Assembly: GCF_006874475.1 (NCBI RefSeq)
Contig: NZ_VIRM01000013.1
Span: 95,217 to 159,216, forward strand
Direction: 5' to 3'
Origin: Microbispora hainanensis
GTDB taxonomy: Bacteria; Actinomycetota; Actinomycetes; Streptosporangiales; Streptosporangiaceae
DNA: 64,000 nt
A program made the translations under genes and the position numbers. The notes beneath the pieces are model-generated. The model was not told where the DNA came from. It did no database searches and worked only from the letters and a program-made list of their open reading frames with translations. Every line of letters begins with the position of its first letter. Within the stretch, counting starts at the first letter, position 1. This document shows positions 27,112 to 34,739 of the stretch, one piece after another.

Positions 27112-27909
27112 ATGACCTGCCCCCGCCTCGTCGCCACGGACCTCGACGGCACCGCCCTGCGCACCGACGGCACGATCTCTCCGCGTACCGCCGCCGCCTT
27201 CGCCCGGGTGGAAGAGGCCGGCGGCGCTCTCGTCTTCGTGACCGGCCGGCCGCCCCGGTGGATGCACAGCGTCGCGGGAGCCGTACGGCACCGCGGGCTG
27301 GCGATCTGCGCGAACGGCGCGCTCGTGTACGACCTCCATACCGAGGAGATCGTCGAGTCGCGCCTGATCGCCACCGACGTGCTCGAAGAGTGCGTCGCCC
27401 GGCTGCGGCGGCAGGTGCCCGGCCTCAGGTTCTCCGTCGAGTACGAGGGGGGCTTCGCGCACGAGGCCGCCTACGTGCTGGGGCGCTGGGACGCCCGGGA
27501 GCTGTCCTACAGGCAGATCGTGGCCGTCGCGGCGCTGACGTCCCGGCCGTGCGCCAAACTACTCGCGCAGCACCCCTCGATGGACCCCGACGAGTTGCAC
27601 GAGGGGGTGCTGGAGATCGTCGGCGACCTCGTGACCCCGACCCACTCCAGCGGGCGTGCGCTGATCGAGATGAGCGCGCACGGTGTGACGAAGGCCACGG
27701 CGCTGGCCACGCTGGCCGAGGAGATGGGGATCAAGCCCGCCGAGGTGGTCGCCTTCGGGGACATGCCGAACGACCTGCCGATGCTGACCTGGGCCGGCAC
27801 GTCGTACGCCGTGGCGAACGCCCACCGCGACGTGCTGGCCGCCGTCGATCACGTGACGGCGGCCAACAACGACGACGGTGTGGCGGTCGTGCTGGAGACC
27901 CTGTTCTGA
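27112..27909 (+). CDS. HAD-superfamily (Cof-type) hydrolase
   Basis: A 265-residue phosphatase of HAD subclass IIB: motif I VATDLDGTALRTDG with the nucleophilic Asp, motif II VTGRPP, and motif IV VVAFGDMPNDLPML. Cof-type enzymes dephosphorylate sugar phosphates, pyridoxal phosphate or flavin intermediates; the substrate cannot be told. ATG 27112 is chosen because the fold starts four residues later, although no strong ribosome site is visible and the mRNA may be leaderless. The stop codon sits in short 10-bp degenerate repeats. Confidence 0.9.
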   Translation: MTCPRLVATDLDGTALRTDGTISPRTAAAFARVEEAGGALVFVTGRPPRWMHSVAGAVRHRGLAICANGALVYDLHTEEIVESRLIATDVLEECVARLRRQVPGLRFSVEYEGGFAHEAAYVLGRWDARELSYRQIVAVAALTSRPCAKLLAQHPSMDPDELHEGVLEIVGDLVTPTHSSGRALIEMSAHGVTKATALATLAEEMGIKPAEVVAFGDMPNDLPMLTWAGTSYAVANAHRDVLAAVDHVTAANNDDGVAVVLETLF

Positions 27910-27950
27910 GTCGTTCAGAGCCGTTATAGGCCGTTATGAGCCGTTCTGGG
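27907..27950. repeat. Short degenerate repeats at the HAD stop codon
   Basis: TGAGTCGTTC, AGAGCCGTTAT, AGGCCGTTAT and GAGCCGTTCT follow each other from the stop codon (27907-27909) onward. Confidence 0.65.
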
Positions 27951-28006
27951 CCTCCCGGCGCCGGGGGGCCGTAAGGGGGTCCGTGCCGGAGGCTCGTGCC
28001 GGGGGT

Positions 28007-28534
28007 TTACAGGTAGGGGCCGCCCGCGCGGTGGCCCTGGTCGTCCTGCCCGCCCTGGGTCATGCCGCCGGGGAGCGCGCGGCGCATCTGCTCCAGCTGC
28101 GCGCGAGCGGCCATCTGCTGGGCGAACAGCGTGGTCTGGATGCCGTGGAACAGGCCCTCAAGCCAGCCGACGAGCTGGGCGTGCGCGACCCTCAGCTCCG
28201 CGTCGCTCGGCGGGGTCTCGTTCTCGTCGCTGAACGGCAGGGACAGCCGTTCCAGCTCCTCCACCAGCTCGGGGGCCAGGCCCTCCTCGAGCTCCTTGAT
28301 CGAGCTCTGGTGGATGTCCTTGAGCCGCTTGCGGCTGGCGTCGTCGAGGGGAGCGGCGCGCACCTCCTCCAACAGCTGGCGGATCATGCTGCCGATCCGC
28401 ATCACCTTGGCGGGCTGCTCCACCAGGTCGGCGACGGACCGCTCCTCGTGCTCGCCCTTACCGTTGCCGCCGGAGACCGAAAGGCCCTGTGGCCCCACGA
28501 CCACGATCTGCGGCGTGCTCTCGTCTGCGTTCAT
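28007..28534 (-). CDS. bpa: Bacterial proteasome activator
   Basis: A 175-residue protein of the Bpa/DUF2587 family, starting at ATG 28534 (MNADESTPQIVVVGPQGLSV). The core is helical (VMRIGSMIRQLLEEVRAAPL, RLKDIHQSSIKELEEGLAPE, AHAQLVGWLEGLFHGIQTTL). It ends GGPYL, matching the C-terminal tyrosine-containing motif (GQYL in M. tuberculosis) that docks into the 20S core. Bpa forms a dodecameric ring and promotes ATP-independent degradation. Its presence implies a 20S proteasome elsewhere in the genome. Confidence 0.93.
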   Translation of the reverse strand: MNADESTPQIVVVGPQGLSVSGGNGKGEHEERSVADLVEQPAKVMRIGSMIRQLLEEVRAAPLDDASRKRLKDIHQSSIKELEEGLAPELVEELERLSLPFSDENETPPSDAELRVAHAQLVGWLEGLFHGIQTTLFAQQMAARAQLEQMRRALPGGMTQGGQDDQGHRAGGPYL

Positions 28535-28592
28535 CGATCGTTTACAACTCCTGATTCGCCGGGGCACACCGTGCTCACCCCATCAACTTAAC

Positions 28593-29555
28593 TCACCTGA
28601 CCAGCAGCAGCTTTCCGATGTGTTCACCCTCTTCGAGCATCCGATGGGCGCGGGCCGCCTGGTCGAGAGGGATCCGCGCGTGCACCACGGGCCGTACGGC
28701 ACCGGCGGCGACGAGCGGCCACACGTTGTCCACCACGCCCCGGCAGATCGCGCCCTTTTCGTCCACCGGACGGTTGCGCAGCCCGGTCGCGTGGATCGAG
28801 GCCCGCTTGGCGAGCAGCGTGCCGAGGTCGAGCTCGCCCTTCGCGCCGCCCTGCAGGCCGATGACGACCAGGCGGCCGCCGGTGGCGAGGGCGCGCAGGT
28901 TCCCGGGCAGATACTTCGCGCCGATGATGTCGAGGATGACGTCGGCCTGGCCCTTGAACCGCTCGGCGAAGTCCTCCTCGCGATAGTTGACGCCCTCGTC
29001 CGCGCCGAGCTCGCGGCAGCGCGCGAGCTTGTCCGCGGAGCCGGCCGTCACGAGCACGCGGGAGCCGTACGCCTTGGCGAGCTGGATGGCCATCGTGCCG
29101 ATGCCGCTCGCGCCGCCGTGGACGAGCAGGGTCTCGCCCTTCCGCAGGCGGGCGGTCATGAAGACGTTCGACCAGACCGTGCAGGCGACCTCGGGAAGAG
29201 CGGCGGCCTCGTCCAGCGCGACGCCCTCCGGCACCGGCATCACCTGCTGCCAGGGCACCGCCACCCGCTCGGCGTACCCGCCGCCCGCCAGCAGGGCGCA
29301 GACGCGGTCGCCGGGCGCGAGATGCGGGACGTTCTCGCCGACCTCGATGATCGTGCCGGAGCACTCGAGTCCGGGGATCTCGGAGGCTCCGGGCGGCGGT
29401 GGGTAGAAGCCGAGCCGCTGGAGCAGATCCGCGCGGTTGACAGCCGAGGCGGCGACCTCGATGAGCACCTCACCTGGGCCGGGACGCGGGTCGGGCACTT
29501 CCTGCCAGGCCAAAACCTCGGGTCCGCCGGGTTCGGAAATCACGATCGCACGCAT
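28593..29555 (-). CDS. NAD(P)H-quinone oxidoreductase (PIG3-like, zinc-free MDR)
   Basis: A 320-residue medium-chain reductase: an N-terminal GroES-like domain (MRAIVISEPGGPEVLAWQEV; AVNRADLLQRLGFYPPPPGA) and a Rossmann domain with LLVHGGASGIGTMAIQLAKA. It lacks the zinc-binding cysteines of alcohol dehydrogenases, as expected for quinone oxidoreductases. It probably reduces quinones or enones with NADPH in the cytosol. ATG 29555 is followed directly by the fold; the frame continues upstream to 29603 without features. Confidence 0.93.
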   Translation of the reverse strand: MRAIVISEPGGPEVLAWQEVPDPRPGPGEVLIEVAASAVNRADLLQRLGFYPPPPGASEIPGLECSGTIIEVGENVPHLAPGDRVCALLAGGGYAERVAVPWQQVMPVPEGVALDEAAALPEVACTVWSNVFMTARLRKGETLLVHGGASGIGTMAIQLAKAYGSRVLVTAGSADKLARCRELGADEGVNYREEDFAERFKGQADVILDIIGAKYLPGNLRALATGGRLVVIGLQGGAKGELDLGTLLAKRASIHATGLRNRPVDEKGAICRGVVDNVWPLVAAGAVRPVVHARIPLDQAARAHRMLEEGEHIGKLLLVR

Positions 29556-29669
29556 GTGACCTAAAGTAGCGTGGCGGAGAACTCGGCGGTTGCCCGCATT
29601 CACCGTATTACGGGGCGCTAATCTGCAATGTGTTTGCTACCCCATTAGCCCAGCCCGAGGGGGTACACG

Positions 29670-32234
29670 GTGGCGAGACATGATCGTGAGGATCCCCATT
29701 CTCTCGAAGACCAGCTGGCATGGCTTGACGCGATCAAGGAAATGCCCGACGAGGTGGAGATAGCGGTCAGCGCGGTCACCTCGGCCACGCTCGCCTCTCC
29801 ACCGCCGCCACCGGCCGCCGACCCCGAGCCCGCCTCGCCGTACCCGGCCGACCCCTGGAGCCTCGTACCGGCCGAGCCCGCCTCCGGCGGCCTGCTCCGC
29901 GGCGCGGCCGACAGTGCTACCGGCTCCGCTTATGGCGCTCCGGGGCAGGAGGACGTGCAGACGTCCGAGTCGTCGTCCACCGGTCCCGTCCGCGACCCCC
30001 TCTTCGACCCCGACTATTCGGACCGTTTTGGGTATGAAAGCGGCAAAAAGTCCGAATTTGGGGCGGGGTATGGCGGGGAGACGAACTTCCGCGACCCAGG
30101 CTTCGGTGACGCGGGCTTCGGTGACGCGGGCTTCGGCGACCCGGGTTTTGGCGACACTGCGCGCTTCGGTGACACGAAGTTCGGTGACGCGGCCGTGCGC
30201 GACCCGGGCTTCGGCGACACGGGTTATGGCGACACGGGTTTCGGCGAGACGACGAACTTGAGTGACACGACGGCCTTCGTGACCAGGCCCGCGTCCTCGT
30301 CTGCGTCCTCGCCCGCGGACACGCGTGAGAACGCCCCGGCCGAGTCGTCCACCGCGGGCACCGCGTTCGGCACGCCGCCGGAAACGAGGGCCGAGGAGTC
30401 CGCCACCTCGACGGGACCGGTGAAGGCCCCGTCGTTCGATCTTGGGACGGCTGGTTTCGGGGCGGCGTCGGACTCCGAGCAGGTATCGGACCGTTCTGCG
30501 GAGCCGTCCTCCCCGGGGTCTTCCGACGCTTCTTCGGGCTCGCAATCGAAGTCCTCGGAGGAGACCTCGAACGCGACGGCGGAGACGCCGGGCGACGACC
30601 GGGCGCAGACGGAGGATGACGGCCACTCCCAGCCGGGCGGTGCCTCGTCCTTCACCACCCCTCTGTTGAGTGGTGCCTTCCACGGCTCCCCGGCGGACAC
30701 CGACGCCTACAAGAACATCGGCGCGTTCTCCGGCAGCGAGTCCGTCTCCCAGGCATCCGGGGCGTCGTCCGCCAAGGAGCCGCTGCGGGGCTGGCTGGAG
30801 CCGGCCGTGCCGGTGCCGGCCGCCCAGCAGGAACCCGACCTCTCCGATGAGCCGGAGGAGCCGCCCGCGCCAACGGAGATCCCGTCTCCGTTCGCCACCC
30901 CCAGGGCTGAGGCCGTGCCCGACTTCGCCGACGACCGCTTCACCGGCTCGCTGCGGGAGGACTTGGCCGCCGAGGAGCGAAAGCCGTACGAGCCGGGTCC
31001 GGTCGCGGCGCCGGCACCTCCGCCCCCGCCTGCACCGATGTCCGCGCCTGCACCGGCGCCTTCGCCGCAGCCCGCAGCGTCGCCGGCGCCTCAGCCCACG
31101 CCCGAGCGCGCCTCGGCGCCGAGCCCCGCGCCCGTCGAGACGCCGGCCGTGGAACGGGACGCGGTGGCGGAGCGGGAGGCGTACCAGGCCCCGCGCCGGC
31201 CGGCTCCCGTCTCCGCCTTCAGCTCGCCCGCGCGTACGACGGGGAAGTCGGCAGGCTCGAAGCCGACCGCCGACAGCCTCGACCCGGTCACGCTGCTGCG
31301 GGGGCGGCGGAACGCTCCCGCGACGGGCTGGCGGCGGCTGGTCTACAAGGCGTCCGCCGGGCTGATCAAGCCGGGTGAGGCCCCGGAGGTGCGGCGGCGT
31401 CGTGAGCTCGTGCAGCGTGCCCGCACACCCGTCGCCACCGGTCACCACCGGGTCGCCGTGCTCAGCCTCAAGGGCGGGGTGGGCAAGACCACGACGACCG
31501 TCGGGCTCGGCGCCACGCTCGCGCAGGTGCGCGGCGACCGTGTCATCGCGGTCGACGCCAACCCCGACCGCGGAACGCTCTCCGACAAGGTCGAGCTGGA
31601 GACCGCGGCCACCGTCCGCGACCTGCTGAACGAGCGCGCGCAGATCAAGCGCTATGTGGACATCCGGGCCTTCACCTCGCAGACACCCTCGCGGCTGGAG
31701 ATCCTGGCGTCCGACCGCGACCCGTCGGTGTCGGAGGCGTTCAGCGCCAAGGACTACCACGCGGTGGCGAACGTGCTGGAGAACTTCTACTCCATCTGCA
31801 TCACCGACTGCGGCACAGGTCTCCTGCACTCCGCCATGTCGGGGGTGCTCGGCATGGCCGACCAGATCGTGCTGGTCAGCTCGCCGTCCGTGGACGGTGC
31901 CCGGGCGGCCTCGGCCACGCTGGACTGGCTGGAGGCGCACCACTACGGCGACCTCGTCCGGGCCGCCACCGTGGTGCTCTGCAGCGTACGGCCGCGGTCG
32001 AAGTCCACGGTGGATCTCGACAAGCTGGAGGCCCACTTCGCCGCCCGCTGCCGCACCGTGGTGCGGGTGCCGTACGACGCCCATCTGGAGGAGGGCGCGG
32101 AGATCGACCTGGACCGTCTCCAGCAGGCCACGAGGGACGCCTACCTCCGCCTGGCGGCCTCCGTGGGCGACGGCTTCGCCGGGCCGCACGCGCTGGCCGC
32201 GCCCAGGTTCTCGGAGATCCCGGACCACCTGTGA
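29670..32234 (+). CDS. EspI/MinD-like P-loop ATPase with a 590-residue disordered N-terminus
   Basis: An 854-residue protein starting at GTG 29670 after GAGGGGG. The last 250 residues form a MinD/ParA-type ATPase with deviant Walker A SLKGGVGKTTTT (about 598-609), a switch region (VIAVDANPDRGTL) and a degenerate Walker B (ICITDCGTG). The first 590 residues are acidic, proline-, serine- and alanine-rich and probably disordered, with imperfect GFGD(A/P/T) repeats at about 143-190. This layout matches EspI/MinD-like proteins associated with type VII secretion in mycobacteria and similar actinobacterial proteins. No ESX genes are in the window, so the role is open. Confidence 0.82.
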   Translation: MARHDREDPHSLEDQLAWLDAIKEMPDEVEIAVSAVTSATLASPPPPPAADPEPASPYPADPWSLVPAEPASGGLLRGAADSATGSAYGAPGQEDVQTSESSSTGPVRDPLFDPDYSDRFGYESGKKSEFGAGYGGETNFRDPGFGDAGFGDAGFGDPGFGDTARFGDTKFGDAAVRDPGFGDTGYGDTGFGETTNLSDTTAFVTRPASSSASSPADTRENAPAESSTAGTAFGTPPETRAEESATSTGPVKAPSFDLGTAGFGAASDSEQVSDRSAEPSSPGSSDASSGSQSKSSEETSNATAETPGDDRAQTEDDGHSQPGGASSFTTPLLSGAFHGSPADTDAYKNIGAFSGSESVSQASGASSAKEPLRGWLEPAVPVPAAQQEPDLSDEPEEPPAPTEIPSPFATPRAEAVPDFADDRFTGSLREDLAAEERKPYEPGPVAAPAPPPPPAPMSAPAPAPSPQPAASPAPQPTPERASAPSPAPVETPAVERDAVAEREAYQAPRRPAPVSAFSSPARTTGKSAGSKPTADSLDPVTLLRGRRNAPATGWRRLVYKASAGLIKPGEAPEVRRRRELVQRARTPVATGHHRVAVLSLKGGVGKTTTTVGLGATLAQVRGDRVIAVDANPDRGTLSDKVELETAATVRDLLNERAQIKRYVDIRAFTSQTPSRLEILASDRDPSVSEAFSAKDYHAVANVLENFYSICITDCGTGLLHSAMSGVLGMADQIVLVSSPSVDGARAASATLDWLEAHHYGDLVRAATVVLCSVRPRSKSTVDLDKLEAHFAARCRTVVRVPYDAHLEEGAEIDLDRLQQATRDAYLRLAASVGDGFAGPHALAAPRFSEIPDHL
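30093..30260 (+). repeat. Pentapeptide-like GFGDx coding repeats
   Basis: Inside the ATPase gene, GGCTTCGGTGACGCG-type 15-bp units recur about ten times, encoding GFGDA, GFGDP, GFGDT, KFGDA and GYGDT. The repeat is in frame and lies in the disordered region. Confidence 0.85.
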
Positions 32235-32325
32235 GCGGGCGCGGATGATCTCTTTCACGGTCGCGGTCACGCGCGGGGGAGTGAGAGACTAGGCTGCTGC
32301 GTGGCGTTCCAGCAGGGGGCGCCGG

Positions 32326-32414
32326 GGAGAGCTCGCCTAGTGGACGATGGCGGCGGTCTTGAAAACCGCTAGGCCGGGTGACCGGTCTCGTGGGTTCGAA
32401 TCCCACGCTCTCCG
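32326..32414 (+). tRNA. tRNA-Ser (anticodon TGA)
   Basis: A class II tRNA with acceptor stem GGAGAGC/GCTCTCC, discriminator G, anticodon stem GCGGT/ACCGC around CTTGAAA, anticodon TGA, a long variable arm (GGCCGGGTGACCGGTCTC) and T arm GTGGG-TTCGAAT-CCCAC. It reads UCA codons. A TAGGCT -10-like element lies at about 32290. Confidence 0.97.
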
Positions 32415-32437
32415 CTCTGTGATGTCGCAAGACATCG

Positions 32438-32475
32438 GAAACCCTCGAACCTACGGGTTCGGGGGTTTCTTTGTG
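32438..32475 (+). terminator. tRNA-Ser terminator
   Basis: GAAACCCTCGAACC pairs with GGGTTCGGGGGTTTC around TAC, followed by TTTGTG. Confidence 0.85.
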
Positions 32476-32652
32476 TACTGGGGTTGGTAGTCGCGGGTGG
32501 GGTCAATGGTCAGCTCGCGGAGGAGCTCTCCCGTGGTGGCGTTGACCACGCGGACGTGGAGATCGTCGACGAGCAGGATGACGTGGGTTCGGGCGTGGGT
32601 TCGTCCGATGCCGATGTGGTGGAACCGGCAGGAGGGCCTTTTGCTAACACCC
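32451..32652 (-). pseudogene. C-terminal remnant of an IS481-type transposase
   Basis: The minus strand encodes RFHHIGIGRTHARTHVILLV, then DDLHVRVVNATTGELLREL, then TIDPTRDYQP. This fits the C-terminal end of integrase-core (IS481-type) transposases common in actinobacteria. The DDE catalytic core is absent and no terminal repeats are visible, so this is an old fragment. It ends at TAG inside the tRNA terminator (32453-32451). The stretch 32653-32847 upstream holds no recognisable gene. Confidence 0.7.
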
Positions 32653-32847
32653 TTGCTGGCAGGCGTTCGTGACCCTGGGATTGTGCGATCACGGACATGG
32701 AGGCCGTGGCCTCGGCGAGGTCTTCCCGCTCCGGTGACGGGCGGTTCCGTCGGGGGGCGTGCCTGAGCGTTGCCCGCTGAGTCGGCCTGCTCGTCGCGTT
32801 CGGTGGCGCGCAGGACCAGGGCCCGCTGTGGTGCGCGCGAGGTCGCG

Positions 32848-33111
32848 TCAATCCATCCAGGTAACGCGAACGATCAGCACAAGGCGCAGATGCTCCGCGA
32901 CAATGAAGTTGAGGAAGCCGCGGCCGCCGTACAGATCGAGTGTCCGAAGGCCTCCACCGTGCAACGGGCCTCTACCGGCATGGACCGCATCCCTTCCGAG
33001 GATTGCGAGTTGGTCGGCAAGCCGCTCGACCTCGAGGATGACGGTCGGGGGGAACCCGGCAATGACATGCTCGGCGTCGGGGTTGTACTCCCAGGTCCAG
33101 GCGTCAGTCAC
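32848..33111 (-). CDS. Small protein, possible RelE/ParE-like toxin
   Basis: An 87-residue basic/hydrophobic protein starting at GTG 33111, or TTG 33114. It reads TWEYNPDAEHVIAGFPPTVI, then VERLADQLAILGRDAVHAGR, then LRTLDLYGGRGFLNFIVAEH and LRLVLIVRVTW. The size, alternating helix/strand pattern and a strand-rich end resemble RelE/ParE-type toxins, but no catalytic residues can be assigned with confidence. Its start overlaps the stop of the upstream DUF6247-like gene by 8 bases (GTGACTGA), so the two are coupled like a toxin-antitoxin module. The functional assignment is inference. Confidence 0.55.
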   Translation of the reverse strand: MTDAWTWEYNPDAEHVIAGFPPTVILEVERLADQLAILGRDAVHAGRGPLHGGGLRTLDLYGGRGFLNFIVAEHLRLVLIVRVTWMD

Positions 33112-33457
33112 CAACTGCCTCTTGGCGTGCGGACGTTGTGATCTCGTTGATCTCGGCCAGGGCTGTGTCCAGTTTGGTTCTGTCGGTCGCGGCGGCGACT
33201 TCCGTCTCCAACGCTCGGAGGCGGGCCGCTAGGGCGGGACGACGGTGTATCGCCACGAACTCGCCCCACTGCTGTATGAAGTTCTGCAGAGGTGCCACGG
33301 TGCTCTGGCGCGCCGCCTGCTCTGTCGCCTGGTCGAGGTGGTCGACGAACTGGTTGAGATATGCGGGAGCAATCTGGGCGACTGCTGCCCTGAGGGCGGC
33401 GGTGGTAAGTGGCGGGCGGGGAATCAGTGCCTCGCTGTCTTGATGCGGGGTGGGCAT
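33104..33457 (-). CDS. DUF6247-like protein, possible antitoxin
   Basis: A 117-residue, largely helical protein starting at ATG 33457 behind an excellent GGAGG site. LTTAALRAAVAQIAPAYLNQ, then APLQNFIQQWGEFVAIHRRP, then helical LAARLRALETEVAAATDRTK match the pattern of DUF6247 proteins, which in actinobacteria often pair with a small downstream gene. It precedes and overlaps the possible toxin gene. It has no obvious DNA-binding motif. The pair sits behind tRNA-Ser near a transposase remnant, in line with acquisition. Confidence 0.6.
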   Translation of the reverse strand: MPTPHQDSEALIPRPPLTTAALRAAVAQIAPAYLNQFVDHLDQATEQAARQSTVAPLQNFIQQWGEFVAIHRRPALAARLRALETEVAAATDRTKLDTALAEINEITTSARQEAVGD

Positions 33458-34028
33458 CGTTGACCTCCAAGCTGTTACGCCTGCACGCTACCGCTGTGAC
33501 GGAACCCTTCGCATCCTGAAACCGCAGGTCAAAGGTCCGACACGGGTGGGGCCGACTTCCTACGACCGCGGCTGGCGGATTCGGTTACGCCTCGTCGTCA
33601 GAATAGACCTCTGCCGGCTGACGAGCCCGCCTCCAGTTCCGGCGCCGGCTTCAGCGTGCCGTCGGACGATCGACAACCCTGGAGCACCAATGATCAGTAG
33701 TGCTGGCTCACTTTCGGTAGAGCCAAGATCTTCCCCTCTGACACGTACTGGCCTATGGTCTGCCGTGGCGGACGATCAGCTTGGGTCGGTTCCCTGCCCC
33801 AGAGACCGCTGGCCTGCCATCAGCGTTCCACGAGCATCAGCTTCGGCGGACAGCCTGCGACGGCTGGGGCCTGAAGGCGAGGCGCCACCTTCGCCTCACA
33901 TCTCGATCAGACGCATTCAAAAAAGTGGGAAGAGAAGCTTGATCACGACCAAGCCGGGCAAGGGCTCCATCGTCAGCCCACCCGACGAGGTGGACGACTA
34001 GATGCGGGGCGGGCCGGCCCGCTACGTG
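33458..34028. other. Low-coding-signal stretch in the tRNA-Ser accessory region
   Basis: The sequence is lower in GC and lacks the strong third-position G/C bias of its surroundings. An open frame from ATG 33691 to TAG 34001 (103 codons) has GGAG upstream, but its product is a low-complexity serine/arginine/proline sequence with no motif, so I do not call it a gene. Confidence 0.5.
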
Positions 34029-34649
34029 TCAGCCCTCCACGCACTCCGTGATGCGGGCTGCGAGCTCGCCGAACGTCACGGAATTGGGGGTGATGGTCTG
34101 CAGCCGCGCCAGTGACACCCGCGCCTGGGTGCCCAACGCGGCGTCCAGCATCGTGGTCGGGGTGACGTAGAACTCCCACTGGTCCAGGTCGAGCGGGTTG
34201 ACCGTCGCCTTATCGGTGTGATGCAGGAGGCAGAAGACGTATACCCGGCTTGGGCGGCATGGCACCGTCGCCACAGTGTTCGTCCGGGCATCCCATCCTT
34301 TGGCGGGGGCGACGTTGAACTCGATGCGTGACAGCCGCTGCTGACTCCACGACTGCACGTAAGCCGCCGATTTGACCTCGACGTCCAGCCCGCCGGGCAG
34401 CCGCAGGTCGACCGCATCCCACTCCGTGCGAATGCCATCGCCAGCACCCATGGCCAACGCAACGATGTACTCGGCGAGGACACCGCGCAGCCGATTGCTC
34501 ATCAGGTCGGAGCATGCCCACGCCCAGAAGTCGGCCAGGACGGCACCTGCCGCAGCCCCGGCCTGTGTGAACGGCTCGGTGCCCGACCTGCGGGGGATGG
34601 CGAGGGCGTCAAGCGGCTCGCCGCCGGCGGTCGCCTCGAAGTCGAGCAT
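34029..34649 (-). CDS. Stand-alone PD-(D/E)XK-nuclease-like protein
   Basis: A 206-residue protein starting at ATG 34649 with GGAAGGAC upstream. The central EWDAVDLRLPGGLDVEVKSA has the D-x(n)-E-x-K arrangement of PD-(D/E)XK nucleases, preceded by a helix with a conserved-type glutamate (GVLAEYIVALAMGAGDGIRT). The second half (RVYVFCLLHHTDKATVNPLD, WEFYVTPTTMLDA) looks like the rest of a restriction-type fold. No methyltransferase or helicase is adjacent, so it is not a recognisable restriction-modification system. It may be an orphan defence nuclease. Confidence 0.6.
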   Translation of the reverse strand: MLDFEATAGGEPLDALAIPRRSGTEPFTQAGAAAGAVLADFWAWACSDLMSNRLRGVLAEYIVALAMGAGDGIRTEWDAVDLRLPGGLDVEVKSAAYVQSWSQQRLSRIEFNVAPAKGWDARTNTVATVPCRPSRVYVFCLLHHTDKATVNPLDLDQWEFYVTPTTMLDAALGTQARVSLARLQTITPNSVTFGELAARITECVEG

Positions 34650-34739
34650 TGCGGATGTCCTTCCGACGCGTAGGTGAGACAAATCGGCCCGGCCGCCTTG
34701 ACCTCAGCCGGCCAACCCGGCCCGGTTCAGCGACGCGCG

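Noticed and set aside
27849..27860. Second parS-like site
   Set aside because: ATCACGTGAC shares only the CACGTG core with parS and lies within the HAD coding sequence.
33691..34001. A 103-codon gene in the accessory region
   Set aside because: Despite a GGAG site its product is low-complexity and codon bias is unlike the neighbours.
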